6,937 nt of DNA from Bacillota bacterium (GTDB lineage Bacteria > Bacillota > Clostridia > Lachnospirales > Lachnospiraceae). The position numbers and the translations under genes are program-made. Below are positions 4,692 through 6,937 of the stretch, piece by piece. The notes beneath the pieces are model-generated. The model saw only the letters and a list, made by a program, of their open reading frames with translations, searched no databases and was not told where the DNA came from. The DNA is taken from assembly GCA_023436765.1 (NCBI GenBank), contig JAEZHX010000119.1, positions 1-6,937 on the forward strand, in the 5' to 3' direction. Position 1 is the stretch's first letter, and every line of letters starts with the position of its first letter.

Positions 4692-6685
4692 GAAACACGC
4701 TAGAATCAGATTTATATCATCTAATTTTTGAGAAAAGCAACAGCATGATGCTCTTGATTAATCCGGACACTGGAGCTATTGTGGATGCGAACAGCGCGGC
4801 TGTTACCTACTATGGCTACACGAAAGAAGTACTTATCTCAATGCGTATCCATGATATCAATACACTTAGCCAGGAGCAGATTGATAAAGAAATGTATCTG
4901 GCAAAGGCAGAGAAAAGAAATTATTTTAATTTCGTACATCAGCTGTCTTGTGGTGAATGCAGGGAGGTTGAGGTTCATAGTACACCGATTGATACGGATA
5001 ATGGTACCTTGTTATGTTATATCATTTATGATGCCTCTGATAAAAGATACCAGAAGCTGATGTATGACACGTTGTTTTTTTACTCCCCATATGCGGTAGT
5101 CTTGCTGGATGCAGAGCAGAAGGTAATCAAGATTAATGATAACTTCACGGGGTTGTTCTATTATGAGGCGAAGGAACTGGTTGGAAAGAGCCTGTCACAT
5201 ATGGTAGCCTCGGCAGAGAATATCAATCAAATTGATCAGAATATTAAGATGATCTATGAGGGTCTGGTCGTAAAACAGGAAGGACGAAGAAAAAGAAAGG
5301 ATGGCAAATTAATCGATGTTGAAATCCTTATTTATCCGTTAATCCATCACAATGATATTCTGGGCGCATATATCATTTATATTGACATTTCTCAAAAGAT
5401 AAAATTACAGCAGAAGGATTTACTGACCGGTCTGTATAACCGGAGCTACTGCATCAGTAAAATAAATCAATTTATTAGGCAATGCAAGCTAGATAATAAG
5501 AAATTTGCTATTCTCTATCTCAGCATCGGCGGTCTCGAAGACATAAATAACTCCCTGGGACACCATTATGGAGATGAACTATTGGTTGAATTGGCTACAC
5601 GCCTGCTGGACCAATCAGATACCGAGGAGCATTTATTCAGATTTAGTGATGACGTTTTTATTTTTGTATATGAAAGCTATAACGACAGTGCTGATTTAGA
5701 TAGGCTGATTGACATGCTTCTATACAAAATCCGAAGACCATATACAATCGATCAATCCATGCTGTTTATTACCGCCAGCATTGGAATTTGCCTTTATCCC
5801 GAGCATGGACCAAACGCGGAGCTACTGATACAGCATGCAGATATGGCCATGAATAAGGCAAGAAGACAGCCGGAGGAAAGCTTCTGCTATTATTCCGAGG
5901 ACATGTCTAAGGAGTTCGAGCGAAGATTTACGATAGCGAATTACCTGGCTCGGGCAAATCTTAATCAGGAATTCCATCTATGCTACCAGCCGATTTATAG
6001 CCTGGATTTTCAGAATACGCTGGTAGGGGCAGAGGCTTTGCTCCGTTGGAATAGCCCGGCACTTGGCAACATCGCACCGGATGAATTCATAAGTCTGGCA
6101 GAGCGAACAGGACATATCCTTAATATAGGCGATTGGGTACTCGAGCAGGTATGCAGAAGTATATGGGTATGGAAGCAAAAATCCTATAGAATAGTTCCAA
6201 TCTCAATCAATATTTCTGTAAAGCAAATGGAACAGAGCGATTTTTACCAAAAAGTCCTTCGGATTCTAAACAAATATCAGCTGGAGGCCTTCCATATTGA
6301 GCTCGAGATTACTGAGAGTGTATCCTCCGGAGAGCTCGGAACGATTGTAAATAATCTCAGGGAGCTGAAAAGTTCCGGCGTCAAAATATCCATGGATGAT
6401 TTTGGGACAGGCTTTTCCTCTCTAGGGCAGATTGAACGTTATGAACTGGATAAACTAAAAATAGACAAGGGGTTTATTAGGGATATCGTTAGTACGAGCA
6501 AAAAGCAAAATCTGGTGAAATCCATCATAGCCATGGCAAAGGGCCTGGATCTTACCGTTGTGGCAGAAGGAATTGAGACTCTAGAACAGCTGAATTATCT
6601 TAAGAGTTATGGTTGTCACATGGGGCAGGGATTTCTGTTAAGCAGACCCTTGCTTCAAATGGATTTCGAAGAGATAATAAAATGA
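4688..6685 (+). CDS. PAS-PAS-GGDEF(degenerate)-EAL protein, predicted c-di-GMP phosphodiesterase
   Basis: A 665-residue cytoplasmic signalling protein. Two PAS domains lie at about 6-120 and 125-237; no membrane segment is seen. The GGDEF domain (about 240-400) keeps DLLTGLYNR (244-252), but its signature is SDDVF (320-324), the first metal-binding Asp position is Ser279, and the inhibitory RxxD site is absent, so it should not make c-di-GMP. It may still bind GTP as an activator, as known for some degenerate GGDEF-EAL proteins. The EAL domain (about 415-660) looks fully active: E449 in AEALLRW, N508 in SINIS, ELEITES (538-544), D570/D571 in the intact loop DDFGTGFSSL, K591 in LKID, E627 in VVAEGIE and Q647 in MGQGF. 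It should hydrolyse c-di-GMP to pGpG, favouring motility over attachment. It probably shares the TetR gene's transcript, so amount is set by that regulator and activity by its PAS domains. Start at 4688 is supported by a good ribosome site. Confidence 0.95.
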   Translation: MRNTLESDLYHLIFEKSNSMMLLINPDTGAIVDANSAAVTYYGYTKEVLISMRIHDINTLSQEQIDKEMYLAKAEKRNYFNFVHQLSCGECREVEVHSTPIDTDNGTLLCYIIYDASDKRYQKLMYDTLFFYSPYAVVLLDAEQKVIKINDNFTGLFYYEAKELVGKSLSHMVASAENINQIDQNIKMIYEGLVVKQEGRRKRKDGKLIDVEILIYPLIHHNDILGAYIIYIDISQKIKLQQKDLLTGLYNRSYCISKINQFIRQCKLDNKKFAILYLSIGGLEDINNSLGHHYGDELLVELATRLLDQSDTEEHLFRFSDDVFIFVYESYNDSADLDRLIDMLLYKIRRPYTIDQSMLFITASIGICLYPEHGPNAELLIQHADMAMNKARRQPEESFCYYSEDMSKEFERRFTIANYLARANLNQEFHLCYQPIYSLDFQNTLVGAEALLRWNSPALGNIAPDEFISLAERTGHILNIGDWVLEQVCRSIWVWKQKSYRIVPISINISVKQMEQSDFYQKVLRILNKYQLEAFHIELEITESVSSGELGTIVNNLRELKSSGVKISMDDFGTGFSSLGQIERYELDKLKIDKGFIRDIVSTSKKQNLVKSIIAMAKGLDLTVVAEGIETLEQLNYLKSYGCHMGQGFLLSRPLLQMDFEEIIK

Positions 6686-6715
6686 TGACGCCGCATAATG
6701 GAGGGGCAAATCCCT

Positions 6716-6754
6716 ATGGCATATAAGTCCCCCCATCTGTTCAACCCCCAATAA
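6716..6754 (+). CDS. Questionable 12-codon ORF with a strong ribosome site
   Basis: ATG at 6716 opens MAYKSPHLFNPQ and stops with TAA at 6752-6754. GGAGGGG (6700-6706) lies 9 nt before it, which is a very good Shine-Dalgarno match. The frame ends one base before the GC-rich hairpin at 6756-6779. The order ribosome site, tiny frame, hairpin recalls a leader peptide, but no run of regulatory codons is seen apart from three prolines. Chance is quite likely for so short a frame. Confidence 0.15.
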   Translation: MAYKSPHLFNPQ

Positions 6755-6755
6755 A

Positions 6756-6779
6756 GCCCTCCGGACTAACCCGGAGGGC
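6756..6779. terminator. Perfect GC-rich hairpin after the phosphodiesterase gene
   Basis: GCCCTCCGG (6756-6764) pairs perfectly with CCGGAGGGC (6771-6779) around ACTAAC. On the + strand it is followed by AAACAACAACC with no U-run, so it is a poor intrinsic terminator for the phosphodiesterase gene, though a stable 3' end structure. On the - strand the stem is followed by TTTATT, a better terminator tail, so it may act mainly for leftward transcription or in both directions. No gene ending here from the right is evident within the window. Confidence 0.55.
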
Positions 6780-6882
6780 AAACAACAACCGGATGAAATC
6801 TTTTATTCATAAGAGAAATATTCAAAGTACTACACAGGATTTCCCCTGCATACAATGTAACAACAACGATAATAAGGGGGAA

Positions 6883-6911
6883 TGCGTTCCGTCCTTGTGA
6901 TGCGGAACGCA
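6883..6911. other. Hairpin in the probable leader of the next gene
   Basis: TGCGTTCCG (6883-6891) pairs perfectly with CGGAACGCA (6903-6911) around an 11-nt loop, with a possible extra U-G pair. No U-run follows on either strand. The window ends in TATAGAGGA, which could be the start of a ribosome binding site, so this may be 5' leader structure of a gene beginning just beyond. The frame from ATG 6882 (MRSVLVMRNADTMKGYIE) stays open to the edge, but its purine run AAGGGGG ends only one base before the ATG, too close for normal initiation. Between 6780 and 6882 I see only AT-rich sequence with a possible -10 (TACAAT, 6851-6856) without a good -35. Confidence 0.4.
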
Positions 6912-6937
6912 GACACTATGAAAGGCTATATAGAGGA

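Noticed and set aside
4779..5060. 93-codon + strand frame inside the PAS-GGDEF-EAL gene
   Set aside because: It lies wholly within a confidently assigned coding region in another frame, and has no ribosome site or recognisable domain.
6686..6780. c-di-GMP (GEMM) riboswitch near the phosphodiesterase gene
   Set aside because: I looked for the conserved GGGCAAACC-like and ACGCAAAGC-like blocks in the intergenic regions and found only the superficial string GGGGCAAATCCC, without the rest of the fold.
6822..6937. Open - strand frame entering from the right edge and ending at 6822
   Set aside because: The 38 codons (ending HCMQGKSCVVL) look unlike a protein, cover the perfect hairpin, and compete with an open frame on the other strand; short open frames at an edge are expected by chance.

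Overview
The window looks like the chromosome of an anaerobic Firmicute of class Clostridia, most likely Lachnospiraceae or a close relative. The grounds are moderately low G+C, strong purine-rich Shine-Dalgarno sites, AGA-rich arginine usage in the first gene, and sensory proteins of clostridial style. The genus cannot be fixed from the sequence alone. Every convincing gene is on the + strand.

Layout. (1) 1-1017 is the C-terminal three quarters of a GlcD/lactate-dehydrogenase-type FAD oxidoreductase, cut by the window start. It is followed by a small hairpin and then a long, strong intrinsic terminator (1109-1171). (2) 1372-3687 encodes a soluble hybrid histidine kinase (PAS-PAS-PAS-HisKA-HATPase-REC, 771 aa) behind its own probable promoter. 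(3) 3684-3908 is a 225-bp, almost wholly palindromic MITE-like element. Its left terminal inverted repeat supplies the kinase stop codon. (4) 4019-4615 is a TetR-family regulator with an extended -10 promoter overlapped by inverted-repeat half-sites, a likely self-operator. (5) 4605-4691 is a possible 28-codon ORF bridging the regulator and the next gene. (6) 4688-6685 is a PAS-PAS-GGDEF-EAL protein of 665 aa. Its GGDEF domain is degenerate and its EAL site is intact, so it is predicted to be a c-di-GMP phosphodiesterase. (7) 6686-6937 is non-coding apart from a questionable 12-codon ORF. It holds two perfect GC-rich hairpins and probably the leader of a gene starting just past the window.

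How the parts may work together. The first gene is a separate metabolic unit, closed by its terminator. The rest is a signalling cluster. The TetR regulator and the phosphodiesterase are almost certainly one operon: same strand, 72-nt gap, no terminator or obvious promoter between them. Ligand sensing by the regulator would then set the level of a PAS-controlled c-di-GMP-degrading enzyme. The hybrid kinase is the neighbour on the other side of the MITE. It has no DNA-binding response regulator beside it, so its output is unknown, and a functional link to the phosphodiesterase is only inferred from proximity.

No CRISPR array, tRNA, rRNA or recognisable riboswitch was seen. The most unusual items are the palindromic element fused to the kinase stop codon and the small ORF joined by an ATGA overlap to the phosphodiesterase. 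Neither amounts to proof of a new system.
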